From contig MCFE01000054.1 of NCBI GenBank assembly GCA_002104905.1, forward strand, positions 62,001 through 126,000: a stretch of DNA of 64,000 nt. Direction: 5' to 3'. The translations under genes and the position numbers were made by a program. The DNA comes from Basidiobolus meristosporus CBS 931.73. Its lineage: Eukaryota; Basidiobolomycota; Basidiobolomycetes; Basidiobolales; Basidiobolaceae. Under the pieces are notes generated by a model, which saw nothing but the letters and a program-made list of their open reading frames with translations, made no database searches and had not been told where the DNA came from. Below are positions 1 to 10,273 of this stretch, piece by piece. Position 1 is the stretch's first letter, and each line of letters begins with the position of its first letter.

Positions 1-439
1 ATTTCCAATCAATACTTGGATTGTGGTAACTCAGCCATGAGCTTCCAAGCACAATAGGATAGTGTGGTGAGTTGATGATGTTGAAGGCAATTCTTTCTTG
101 GTGAGCAGTACTGGACAGCTGAAGTAAGCATGTTTCATGAATAACGGCACCAGAGGAGAGTGATCTTCCATCAATAACTTCTACTTGGACTGGACAGGAT
201 CTCAAGGTAACAGGAATAGAGTGTTTCTGGACAAAGGCTTGGTCAATGAAACAGGATGAAGCACTGGAATCAATCAGGGCTAGGGTTGGGACAGGGCTGG
301 AGTCAGGGATCTGGATTTTGACAGGCATTCTCAAGGACCGGATAGATTTTGTGGCAAAGGAAGATTCTTGGATATGCTGGATTTTCATGGGTGGGTCCAG
401 TTGCAGGAATGTCAGTGCAACTGGACATTGGAGTTTCCC
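1..439 (-). CDS. Ty3/gypsy Pol start: retropepsin-like aspartic protease (partial)
   Basis: The -1 frame relative to gag is open from the slippery site at 439-433 to the window edge. It encodes a retropepsin-like domain: the motif ALIDSSASSCFID is where such proteases read ALIDSGAS, and it is followed by a segment ending near YPIVLGSSWLSYHNPSIDW, typical of the C-terminal half of gypsy proteases. The catalytic Asp is present, but the Gly of the D-S/T-G triad reads Ser (AGT for GGT, one transition), so this protease may be inactive. Reverse transcriptase, RNase H and integrase would lie beyond the left edge. Pol is expected to be made as a Gag-Pol fusion. Confidence 0.8.
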
Positions 440-1374
440 AACAGATCTGAATCAGGTTGGTTACTGGAGGACTGCATCAGCTTGAAGCTGGACTTCTTGT
501 TGGGGCAGGACTTGGCAAAGTGACCTGGTTGGCCACAGTATAGACAGAGGTTGGCTTGTTGACGTCTGGACTTTTCACTCTTTGATAGTTTCATGTATTT
601 GGCACTATCAATCTGCATAGGATCTTCTGGAGTGACTTGGGGAGCAGGAGGGGCTGGGACTGCAACAGGAATGTGTCTTTGACAGTTCTTTTGCTTCTTC
701 TGGAATAGTCTGTTATCACACCGGATTGCTTGGTGCATAGCTTCAACCAATGTATCTGGATCTGGGAGTGTGAGTAGCAGATCACAAACTTCATCATTGA
801 GGCCATCTTGGAATTGGCTAATCAAGGCTGCTTGACCCCAGGAGCTGAGGTCACTGGAGAGTTGTTGGAATTCTGAGGCATAGACTGATGCTGGTTTGTT
901 CCCTTGCTTGAGGGTCTTGATCTTGTTGGCAGCAGTTCTGGCTTGGTCAAGGTTACCAAATGCTAGCTCCATTTCAGTGAGGAAAGCTTGGTAGTCTCTG
1001 AGGAGGGGAGAGTTGGTCTCCACTAATGGGGAGAACCACTTGAGAGCTGTACCAGTAAGCAGGTTGGAGATGAAACCAACTTTGGCCTGGTCAGTGGGGT
1101 ACCAATTGGGCTGGAGTGCAAGATTGTTCTTCACCATGTTGATGAAGCCACGGAATTCATTCTGAGAGCCGTTGAACTTGGTAGCAGGAGTATACTTGGG
1201 TTCTTGGTAGACTGGGACATGGCTAGTTTGCTGGACACTTTGGTTCTGGAACTGAGCAAGAGTGTTTCTGAGGTCTGCATGGTCTTGCTGCAGTTGGGTA
1301 AAGGCAGCCATGAGCTGGGCAAAGTTCAGCTCTAGGTTGGACATGGTAGCAGAGGAAGGCGGATGAACTTGCAA
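412..1374 (-). CDS. Ty3/gypsy Gag (capsid-nucleocapsid) protein
   Basis: This is a 320-aa uninterrupted frame. Residues about 20-50 form a Gln-rich, probably coiled-coil N-terminus. About 70-215 match the retrotransposon Gag capsid fold (pattern KWF.PL, then F...EMELAFGNLDQARTA and N.E....LL). Near residue 280 there is one CCHC zinc knuckle (CLYCGQPGHFAKSC) that would bind element RNA. Gag assembles the virus-like particle in which reverse transcription occurs. The first Met is followed by a hydrophilic region without a better start. The frame ends at a TGA 19 bases past a slippery heptamer, after which pol continues in the -1 frame. The gene is intact, unlike nearly every other element gene here. 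Confidence 0.92.
   Translation of the reverse strand: MQVHPPSSATMSNLELNFAQLMAAFTQLQQDHADLRNTLAQFQNQSVQQTSHVPVYQEPKYTPATKFNGSQNEFRGFINMVKNNLALQPNWYPTDQAKVGFISNLLTGTALKWFSPLVETNSPLLRDYQAFLTEMELAFGNLDQARTAANKIKTLKQGNKPASVYASEFQQLSSDLSSWGQAALISQFQDGLNDEVCDLLLTLPDPDTLVEAMHQAIRCDNRLFQKKQKNCQRHIPVAVPAPPAPQVTPEDPMQIDSAKYMKLSKSEKSRRQQANLCLYCGQPGHFAKSCPNKKSSFKLMQSSSNQPDSDLLGNSNVQLH
433..439 (-). promoter_or_regulatory. Probable -1 ribosomal frameshift site (GGGAAAC) at the gag-pol junction
   Basis: On the minus strand the last gag codons include TTG-GGA-AAC, which places G-GGA-AAC in the exact X-XXY-YYZ phase of canonical -1 slippery heptamers. The gag stop lies at 414-412. A shift here enters a frame that is open to the window edge and encodes the protease. 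I did not fold the downstream RNA for a stimulatory structure. Confidence 0.7.
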
Positions 1375-1750
1375 GGAATACTGGAATATACTAAACTAGG
1401 TTGTGGGTTTGTAAAGCCACCAGTATGTCAAGAATACAACTATTGAGCCACAATCCCCAACTTAAATAAGTTAGCGTCACTTCAGAAGGTACTGGTTTCA
1501 ATGTCCTTTGATAGAGTATTGTACTAAAGCTTCCAATACTGTAACAACTGTAAACTCCACCAGCAGGGTAATAAAGTGAATGCAGCTTTGACCAATAGTT
1601 TTACAAAGATAAAGTATCTTTGCCTTTATAGGACAAGACTAGGGAAAGATGATGGGTGATACTTATGGTGAGTATTCCTTTTACAAGTTTTCTTCAAACT
1701 TTGGGCAGAAGGCAGGGATCCACAGGTAAGTCAGGAGAGTCTGATAAAAC
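1375..1750 (-). repeat. 5' leader of GypA-1, sharing sequence with repeat R1
   Basis: This is the untranslated stretch between the LTR (ending at 1751) and the gag ATG. About 290 bases of it (1443-1730) are clearly similar, in the same orientation on the + strand, to 6366-6660 inside repeat R1. Shared blocks include CTGTAAACTCCACCAGCAGG and an AAAGTATCTTTGCCT block. The primer-binding site should begin at 1750 on the minus strand. I did not recognise which tRNA it matches. Confidence 0.6.
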
Positions 1751-2271
1751 TGTTATGAAAAGACACAAGGCAGGAAGAAAAGCTAGGCACAGCAGGAAAG
1801 GACTTAGGTGTGGACCATCAAGGCAAGGCAGGATTCAAGGCAAGGCTATTTATTCAAGACCTGTGTTTATCAGACTGAGGAATACTTAAGGGGGGATAGG
1901 ACTATATATACTTTTTGGCTATACTGATGCCAAGAGATATTAGCTAATACTGATGGGGTTGTGGGGTGAGGCACAGCAATGGTGCTGGGGATAATGACAT
2001 AGATGACACGGCACTGAGACAGGATGGGGTAATGGATTGGGTCACCTGATCATGTGACTAAGTCATGTGACCTGGTATTTCCATATATGGTACTGGACTA
2101 TGAAAAATACAATGGAAAGCTTCCATGGAATGTTCCATTGTGTAACAATGGTTTGGAATGGTCAGGAACTTTCTGGAAGGTGGTAGAAGGTTCCAAAAGG
2201 AATCTCTTAGAAATTGAGCAAGGAAGCTGAAACTTAGCATGGGTGTTCATGGTTGTCATGTGATCATGACA
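1751..2271 (-). repeat. 521-bp GypA LTR (5' LTR of GypA-1)
   Basis: On the element strand it begins TGTCATGATC and ends TCATAACA, with the usual TG...CA ends. It matches the solo LTR at 49365-49885 over its full 521 bp with few differences, for example at the gag-proximal end and around 1895. It would carry the promoter and polyadenylation signals of the element. A TATATATAC stretch near 1905 is a possible regulatory element, but I cannot fix the R region. Confidence 0.9.
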
Positions 2272-3251
2272 GCCAGTGAGATATCCACTCTGTCTACAAT
2301 GGCAAATATGGAGCCTGTAGTAGACAAATTGCCTTTCCCTAACTGTAATCTTCCAACCATTTGATACTTCTCTACTTGTTCACAGCTTTCTACTGTGCTT
2401 GTGATCTGCTCTTCAAGAAGCTGATATCTTTTATCTGTAGCATTGTTATTCTTTGACCTTTGGTGGTTTCTATAGCTCCAGAGATATTTACTCAGCATAG
2501 CAATGCTGGCCAAAAGTCTGTTTGCTTGCTTGAGTCCAGAATATTGCTTATGATTCATGTCAAGCAAATTGAGTCTGCCCTTTAGTTTGTGGTAGTCCAA
2601 CTATATACTGGCCTCTAGATAATTGAATGTTGGACCTCTCAGGGCTGCTTAAATCTTGGCCCACTCTGCATCATTGCACTCAACAGCCTCACAGATATTC
2701 AATACACTTTGACTCTTAGGCTTTGGTGTATATATTACAGTGTCTGCCTCTCATGCTGTGACAGGTTTTTGTGTGGGCTTTTCCTTTGGGCACTGTTGTA
2801 GTGCTTCAAAAGCTGTATAGTGTTCTTTGGCTGTGAAATCTGGAAATTGCTCAATCCTTGTCTGAATCATAGAGCTACTTGACTTCCTACATTGCAACAA
2901 ACTCACTGTATTTTGCATTTGGGATATTCATTGCTCTGAATGCATTATCCACTGATCCTGCTTCTGGACTGTTACCTAATTCCTCTGAGCCATTTCAACT
3001 ATCCTATTAGACACTGAGCCTAATTACTACATTGATGCTTTGGTATGAGCTGATGGTATATTGCAAATATTAGCAGTGGGGATCTTATCACAATCAATTG
3101 CTGGTCAGCCACTAGAGGCACTGCATTTTCTACAACAGCATATGCCTGAGCACTATGGTCAACATGCAGCTCTACAAGCTTCTGTGGCTATCTGTGGGGG
3201 GTTCTGTTGTGTACCAAATATGAGGATAATAAGCTCAGGGCTACCAACAGT
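2272..3251 (-). pseudogene. Remnant of the Plavaka-element partner gene (copy PLV-0)
   Basis: On the minus strand this stretch is homologous to the middle and N-terminal part of the partner gene better preserved at 3581-5346 and 43187-45147. The block reading LLDMNHKQYSGLKQANRLLAS corresponds to LLHEHYPGFKQANGSWAS in the 43-45 kb copy. Several stops and frameshifts are present. The C-terminal part was removed at 2271, where GypA-1 is inserted: its next bases match the partner gene near 3912. The upstream part ends where the TIR of PLV-1 begins at 3252. No function is recognised. Confidence 0.65.
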
Positions 3252-3580
3252 CCCTATGTGAAATTATTGTGATGATCCCATCAAAAGGCTCTCACAGATT
3301 TGAAGTCCTGTGACTAAGTGGTACTGATCCTGTCAGGACACTGTGCAGAGACCATTGAAAAATAATTGCACCCCAGATTTCACAAAAATCTTAGTCAAAA
3401 TTTTTATCACAACAATATATAAGAGGCTTTTGATTGTTTCCTGCCAATTTGCACACTCTCTGATCCCAGACATTCAATCACCACCTACATATGTGGACAT
3501 TGATTGGCTATTGCCTCTTTTTCACACTCCTTACTTCTTGACTCAACCATTTCTCTTACTTCTCATGGGTACAAATTGAT

Positions 3581-5346
3581 TTATTTCAGTTGAAACTTCA
3601 GTTGTACCCCAATTGCCAATTGTGTTGACCTATACAAGTCTCTATACTCTACACTAGCACTAAGCCCAACCCCACACTCAACATGTAACTCCATTAAAAT
3701 CCACCACTCAATACAATTTTCTGCTGTTACACTCTGTTTCCATGACTTTGGCAGGAACCCAATGGCTTTATGCCACTGTTCATTCACTAGTTTTCTTGCA
3801 CATTGCTCTTGAAGAAGTGCTGCAACCTCCTGGTGTGGCTATTGATCTTCCAAAATTCAACTGAAGGCATTGTGATAGTCTTTTGAGTTCTTGACATTAC
3901 AGCCTTGCCAGTCAGTGGGATATCCACTCTGTCAAGAATGGAGGATGTGGGGGCTGTGGTAGACAAATTGCCTTTTTCTGCAAACTACCTTGCTGGAGTG
4001 TAGCTCAACCGGCTGCACTTGCAACTCTTGTGAGAACAGCTGTTTTCTTGTTGGTAATTCTTGTTGGCAATGACGGGATTCAGTCTGTTCTGGGCTTGCA
4101 GTGTTAATTGGCAAGAACTGCAGTTTTTTTTGCCTGCTTCCCTGTCTCAGGCCCGGGTAGACATTCTCTCCTTTACCTTTTCCTTTATTACTGCCAGGTC
4201 CTTCACTACTACTTTGACCAAGTGCTTCTTGAGTGGTACTATGCTTTTTCCTTGATAAATGTTGTGCTGGTGCATATGTGTCTGCCTGCTTTTCCCTTAT
4301 TGGCACTCTTCCAGCTACCTGACATCTCTTTGACTCTTGTTTGGAGCTTTTGGCCCTGCTTGTAATGTGCTCTTAAGGGAGCCACTGGTTTTTAGCCATG
4401 GCACCCTTGTTCTTCTGCCTTTGATAGCTTCTGCTATTCTTAAGATACTTTCTTAGCATATCAATGCTTACCCAAAATCCATGTGCCCACTGGTATCCAA
4501 GATAATGCTCATGGAACAAGTCAAGTGCATTCTGCTTGGCCTTGAGTTCCTGATGGTCCCATGATATGCTGGCCTTAAGGTGATGGTATGCTAGACTTCT
4601 GACAGCCTCTTGAATGTTATCCCACCCTTCATTATTGCAATAATAGCTTCCCAGATCTTCAATGTCTTATGATTTTTAGGCTTAGGTATAAACACCATAT
4701 TGTGTCCCTCCCCTGCTGTAATAGGTTCCTCTGTGGGCTTTATCTTTGGGCACTATTGTTGTGCTTCAAAGACTTTATGGTGTTCCTCTGCTGTTACATT
4801 GGGAAATGGCTCAATTCTTGGCTGTGTCATTGAGCAACTTGACTTCCTTCTTTGCAGCAAAGATACTGCTTCCTCTACCTGATATATTGACTGCTCTATA
4901 TATATTATTTGCTCATCCTGTTTCTGGACTATTTTCTGATTTCTCTGGGTCATTGCATTGTTCCTATCAGCCACTGCACCTAATTGCTTTATTGATGCTT
5001 TGGTAGGAGTGGACAAAATACTTACTAATATGGGTGGTGGCAATGCTATGATGGCCACTTGCTGGTCTTCAACTGAATGTATGGCATTTGCTACATTCTC
5101 ACTTGCCTAAGCATAATGCTCAGCTTGTGGCTTGGCAGAGGCTCTCAATTGCCTACTTGACTGAGAGCCTGAGGAGTCTGCATTTTTACCTTCAATGGGC
5201 ACACTGTCAACACAGCCTTTTTTGGATGTAGCCCCACTTGTTGCACTGAATGTCAAAGCAAGCTGTTGTCTATCTATTCTTCTGTTGCCATCAGCAGTGG
5301 GGTTTGGTTGGGAACCAGGCAACTTTGCTTTATTTTTTGGAGGCAT
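3581..5346 (-). pseudogene. Plavaka-element partner gene, function unknown (PLV-1 copy)
   Basis: I do not recognise the family. The frame begins at 5346 (MPPKNKAKLPGSQ) and is broken into pieces. The order is: a Ser/Gln-rich disordered N-terminus with the block LALTFSATSGATSKKG; a region of predicted coiled-coil character (4753-5058, with QKIVQKQDEQI); a central block near 4390-4600 resembling a small helical DNA-binding domain (W..I.MLRKYLKNS); a Lys/Ser-rich linker (SRKKHSTTQEA, GSNKGKGKGE); and a C-terminal block ending WHKAIGF..WKQSV..WWILME (3680-3787). The same order occurs at 43187-45147, which shows it is a real element gene. Its position, divergent from the transposase, suggests a transposition cofactor, but this is inference. 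Confidence 0.6.
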
Positions 5347-5554
5347 ATAAATAGAGGTGAGTCAAACCAAAGGGAAATAGTGCTACGTATACATTTGTAT
5401 GTGATGCCACAACTTTATTTGTAATGCTTACTATGGCAGGTTATCATTGAATTTTACATTGATGCAGGTGCAATTTCTCAAATACAAGACTGCCTTAAAT
5501 GTGCATGAGTATTGAACAAAAAGTGATATAATAGTGTTATGTTGTTGAAGGTCA
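5347..5554. promoter_or_regulatory. Shared intergenic region between the two divergent PLV-1 genes
   Basis: About 200 bp separate the partner-gene start at 5346 from the first transposase-like reading near 5555. It corresponds to about 42991-43186 in PLV-2, where a similar sequence is seen in the opposite orientation. It probably contains both promoters. No specific factor site is recognisable. Confidence 0.4.
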
Positions 5555-8072
5555 AACTATTTGCCCCATGGACAAGACTTCTTTGATTCAACACCGCAAA
5601 AGAAGTGAAAGAACCCATATGGCTATTGAAGCAAGCCTCTCTGTCATGAAGCATACAGACAGCATAGGAAGTATTGCAAGGATCATGGCCAGTGTTTTGC
5701 CACACAAGTTATATTTGACCATTTATCAGTGACTACTGTACCAAAATTATCTTGCCAGCCAGCTGATACTTCTATATTGGCACCTGGATATTTTTGCCAC
5801 CTTGCGCAAACTAAGTTAAGTGAGTTTTTGACTCCTTTAGGCTCACCTCAGGCTTCTAAATATGCCTTGCAGAGTGATAGCTCTGATAAAGAAGGCTCAC
5901 TGATGGATTGTGAGCTTATCTTCCCTAACAACAGTACCATGCATGAGCCTAGTGAAATCCCAATATGCAATGAGACCACACCCTCTGAAACAAATGCCAA
6001 GGATACTTTACGGAGTCAGATGATTCCAGTAATCCATCTACTGGTGATTGATATAAAATTGGGGCTAGAAAAGTGGTGAGTTTCCACTAACATCAGTAAT
6101 GGGGGCTTTGAGGACTTATTACTATTTCTTGCCAAAATCATTCTGGATGCAACTTACCATGTACATGGTACAAGTGGACAACTGTCATGCAGTGTGGTGG
6201 TGTATAGGTCCAGGGGAGAGATATGTCCAGCACTTCTCAAGTGCTTTGTGTGTGGGGTGTTCACTGGGTGCAATAACCACTGGCAAAAGCTTGCTAGGAA
6301 TACTTGGGTTCTGTCTCTAATCTAATGTGATGGGGAATAATGTGACAAGCTTGTCAAGGGAAAACTATTGAGCTACAATCCCCAACTTAGTTGGTATCTT
6401 AACAAAAGTATGTGCTGGGTTCAGCATCCTTTGAGATGACAATGTACTAGAGTTTCCAAAGTCAAAACAACTGTAAACTCCACCAGCAGGGACTTGATAA
6501 GAATGCAGCTGTGGTCAATAGTTACAAAGACAGAAAAGTATCTTTGCCTGTACAAGAACAAACTTGTGAAAGAATCAAATATAATAAAAGATACCTACTC
6601 TGAGTATTCCTCACAAGTAGTGCCTCCAAAGTTAGTTGTCTGTCAGAGTGGTTTCCTGGGAGTGTCCTGTGGTCTGGGGTTGGAAGTTCAGGTAGCAGCA
6701 GGTGGCAGTGATCACACTAATCAACAAGTTGGTATATTGATAAAAGGGGTGCTGAGTTATTGTTGAGGGATTGCCTCCCTTGTATACTTTTCTCACTGGT
6801 TAAGTGATTACTAATCATGGTGTTCCAGAGGGTTCTGGTGGTCAAATAGAAATCTTAATGATATCAGAGTAGGCTAAGAACGTTGTAAGTAGGTGCCAGA
6901 GGGTCTCAAGAAGCACAGCACAGCCAACCAATCAGGAATCAGTAATCTGAAGCCTGCGTAACATAGTGATACCATATATGGTATGAAAATTGTATGGATG
7001 GTGACTTGGCTTGGTCATGTGTCACATGTACTGGCACAGGTACTTGCCTAGTATAGAAGTACTTACATTAAGAAATCTTATATAAAGTGAGAAATAACTT
7101 ATGCAATAAGGTAAACAGGTGCGATAGACAGCCAGCTTATGGGATAGTACTGGTCAAGTAAGACAAATGGGATTATACTAAAGTAAGTGTAGTAGAAAAA
7201 TAGGGAAGTAAATAATATGGAATGAGCACATCTGTCAGTGGGTGTCACTGTGACCCTACTACATTGGAATATGGAATTAACTAGAAACCAGTGTAACTTA
7301 AGATTGAGGGTGTCTGCTGGTGCAAGAGCTTTCCACAGGGAGCAATGCATATGCTTCTCAACAATATCCATATACTGAAGACCAAGTTGTATATGGGCAT
7401 TTCAAGCCAAATGAGCCATTTGAGATACCAGAAAACTTTAAAAGAATTGGTGAGATATTACAGAGTATCTGCTACCTCAAGTACTTTGCACAGGCTCCAA
7501 TCAATATTCATACACATATGCAACAATACAAGTGCAAAGACTGGATGAACTGGATATGTAGTTATTCAAATGGCATTCTGAAGCCATTCCTACTAAGAGT
7601 ACATTGGAAGCATTGGGAGTCATATGTGGACATTGTAGGAATATTTATCCAGAAGTAGATCAACAATGCCAACTTGACACATCTACAGCTTCTGTGAAAG
7701 GAGCTTGTGACAGGATTTGAGCAGCTATACTACAAACATAAGGCTGAATGTGTAGATTTTTGCTGCTACTGTATCCATTCTCTGCTCCATCATGATTTGT
7801 GTGTGGAGGATCTTGAGCCTTGCTTCATCTTTTAGGAGTTTCCCATGGAGCAGATGTGTGGGGAGATACAAAGACAAGTCAAGTTGCAGGTACTACCATA
7901 CCCCAATCTCATTAAGAATATTACTTTCACATCCATGATGGATGTGATAAGTTGGCACATAGAGGACAGCCAGGAAGAGTTAGAAAATACCAAGGAAAGA
8001 TGTGCACATGGAGACACCTATGGCTATGGCATTAAGAAGCTAAGCAGCCACAAGGCATTGGTAATCAGTTAA
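5555..8072 (+). pseudogene. Plavaka/Tnp2-like transposase, split by repeat R1 (PLV-1 copy)
   Basis: Two parts flank R1. The left part (5555-6192) matches the N-terminal region of the PLV-2 transposase, including the shared block LVTTVPTLSCWLVDTSIL (VTTVPKLSCQPADTSIL here). The right part (7264-8072) is the C-terminal half, with YPYTEDQVVYGHF, the line DWMNWI.....ILKPF..RVHWKHWESYVDIVGIF, then MEQMCGEIQRQVKLQVLPYPNL, the basidiomycete Tnp2 pattern of a hydrophobic helix followed by (F/P)ME+.CG and PY.NL. About 840 bp between them, including the GPK...L.DEL segment, is missing. Stops occur throughout, so it is inactive. Confidence 0.7.
6193..7263 (+). repeat. Repeat R1 copy 1 (LTR-like, TGTGGTGG...CTACTACA)
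   Basis: It begins TGTGGTGGTGTATAGG and ends CCCTACTACA, matching the ends of the R1 copy at 39796-40581 (TGTGGTAG...CTACCACA). It is homologous over much of its length to that copy and to 17094-17715. It is longer than the 786-bp copy because it contains about 400 extra bases (about 6340-6760) related to the GypA leader at 1443-1730. Its position inside the transposase coincides with loss of about 0.8 kb of host sequence. It most resembles a solo LTR of a gypsy family. No coding frame is recognisable. Confidence 0.65.
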
Positions 8073-8452
8073 GTAATGCAAAGAGGGGTTGGGTGTAACA
8101 AGCAACTAACTTTAATTGGAAAACTAAATGTGAAATACCCAATGTAGTAGTGGGTAGGCAAATAAAGAGGGGTGATTCTACAGTGGAATATATGAATTGC
8201 ATAAGAGGAGGGAGAAAAAGGAAATACCAATTGGTTAATTGGTACAGTAGCAATATATAGAACTAGCTGTAGGATGCCATATTGCCATGATGATGCCATC
8301 AGACACTTGCAATGAGGCTGTCAAAATACTGTCAAGCTCTTGCCATATAAGGTAATTGGATGTACTGGCCAGCTAGATCCATTTAAAATAGTTGTAGAGA
8401 GCATTAAGACTGCAACAATGCCATGCAATTGTATTCACAGCACCAATGAAAC

Positions 8453-10273
8453 TGAGTATTGTCAATATATCTGCCACCGTTTTGCCAGTTGGACAGTAAA
8501 CTAACTCTACTAAGTTATTTTCCACTGCTTCCCTCACAAAGTGGTGTTTTATATCTATGTGGTTAGTTCTGGCATGATTAACAGGATTCCTAGCTAATGC
8601 AATACAGCTTTGATTATCTTTGTAGATACACGTTGGTTCATCTGAATCAAAACCAAAGTCTTTGAATAATATCCGTAGACATATAGCCGTCTTAGTTGCT
8701 TGCCAAGTGGCCATCTATTCAGCTTCAGTTGTAGATATGGCTACAGTTGGTTATTGATTGCAATTCCAAGTGATAGCTGCACCAGCATAAAGGAATACAT
8801 ACACAGTGGTAGAGCCTCTGTTAGTCAGATCCCTACCCCTATCTGAATCACTATAACCATCATATTTGCACATATTAGCTGCTCCAGAGTATTTCAGTAC
8901 ATATATGGTACCTTGGAGATATCTGAAAGTCCACTTATCTGTGGTAATATGATCTGATCCATAATGCTGCATGAATTGAGTGACTATTCCAGCTGCCACT
9001 GCAATATCAGGATGTGTAGATACCATCAAGCACATTAGCCTATCAGCCATTGACTGCTAGGGAAAGTTTTGGTCCATACTTGAGCCATTTTCACTGAAAA
9101 ATGGCTGAGATTTGCTCAATTTGAGATTATTGCCTATAGGGGTAGCTGCAGTCTTGCAATTTTCCATTTTGAAGCATCTAAGAATGTCCCTGATGTACTT
9201 GGCTGATTCAGCTCAATTTTCTGCCGAGGGATGTCAGGATTTACTTCAATTTCAAGAAAATAGCTCAATTTTCCAAGATCTTTCATCTAAAACTTGTTGA
9301 AGAGATCAGATTTTGTCTGTTTAAGTACCTCCTGGACACTTGTAGCTATTGTTAGGTCATCCACATACAGAACTAGGATGGCCACACGCTTTTTGAGCTG
9401 TTTTACATTTATACGGTGATCTGCAGTGCTACAATTAAACCCAACCTCCTCTAGGTATGTGTCAATCTTGTTATACCATGCCCTAGGTGCCTATTTAAGC
9501 CCATAGAGCAATTTCATAAGTCTGCACACCTTATGAGGGCCTTTTTGATTTGGTAAAACCTCCTGGTTACTCCATATATATTGTTTCTTGCAAATCCCCA
9601 TTTAGAAAGGCTGCTTTGACGCTCATTTGGTATAGATCCAGACTGTGTACAGCTGCCAGGGCTAGAACTATCCTAATGGAGTTGAACTTAGCAACCAGAG
9701 CTGAAGTTGCCTTGAAGTCCAGTCCCTGGATCTGGGAATAGCCTCTAGCCACCAATCTTGCCTTGTACTTATCAGCAGTACCATATGAGATTATATTGAT
9801 CTTGTAGACCCATCTACATCCTCTTGGCGTTCTCCCATCTGGCAAATCTACCAGTTCCCACATTTTTGCTTTGATTAGTGATTGGTCCTCCTCCTGCATG
9901 GCTTGTTGCCACATAGTAGCATCTGGACTTTGCATTGCCTGTTCCAGATTCTGAGGTTTGGCACATAAGGCAAAATAAGCTTCTTCATGATAGTTGGATG
10001 ATTGCCACCAGGATCCAGGGGCATTTGTTATTCTGTTAGATCTCCTAACTGGGATAATCTGCTCTGATCTGGAACTGGTAGAAATATCTTCTGTATATGG
10101 CTGAAATTGGAATGTATCTTCTTCATTAATGTTGATTTCATCATCAGGAAGCTGGCCAATGATTTCTGCGGCTTTCTGATATGAATGCTCCTCAAATACA
10201 GAGTCCCTGCTCTTGATCAGCTTCTGAATTTTGCCATTGTACACTCTATATCCTTTAGTATCATCACAATACC
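8453..10273 (-). pseudogene. copia-1 reverse transcriptase-RNase H region
   Basis: The segment 10244-9567 is a 225-aa open stretch. It starts after the former integrase, has the linker ..VRRSNRI, and then the RT N-terminal blocks: W.QAMQEE, WELVDLP.G, GCRWVYKI, YKARLVARGYSQ, and AFLNGDLQETIYM. Below 9567 the RT palm is broken by many stops. RNase H follows at 9050-8453, with STHPDIA.AAGIV, YSDSD.GRDL, STTEAE, IYKDNQSC and HIDIKHHFVREAVE, the canonical copia RNase H blocks. RT makes cDNA from element RNA and RNase H removes the RNA template. The copy is inactive. Confidence 0.85.

Larger units (their letters stand above)
1..2271 (-). mobile_element. Ty3/gypsy retrotransposon GypA-1, 5' portion (5' LTR, leader, gag, start of pol)
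   Basis: Read on the minus strand, the order is LTR (2271-1751), leader, gag (1374-412), then protease in the -1 frame running off the left edge. This is the 5' end of a Ty3/gypsy element. The LTR has the same length (521 bp) and nearly the same sequence as a solo LTR at 49365-49885, whose exact ends are fixed by a target duplication. Gag is uninterrupted, so this is probably the youngest retroelement in the window. The element sits in the partner gene of a Plavaka-like transposon: sequence resumes at 2272 with a stretch homologous to about 3912. The 3' LTR, and therefore the target duplication, lies outside the window. Confidence 0.9.
3252..8452 (+). mobile_element. Plavaka/CACTA-like DNA transposon PLV-1 (right end lost)
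   Basis: The element starts with CCCTATGTGAAATTATTG, which matches the inverted right end of PLV-2 (45583 inward, CCCTATGAAAAGTTATTG) and continues with the shared GATGATCCCATCAAAAGGC. It holds two divergent genes, an unrecognised partner gene on the minus strand and a Tnp2-like transposase on the plus strand, separated by about 210 bp. Repeat R1 (6193-7263) replaced roughly 0.8 kb of the transposase. On the right the element stops at about 8446-8456, where the 3' end of a copia element begins, so the right TIR is missing. Confidence 0.75.

Noticed and set aside
246-485. Plus-strand 79-aa frame over the gypsy protease
   Set aside because: It is the complement of the pol/gag junction on the minus strand, which carries the recognisable protein.
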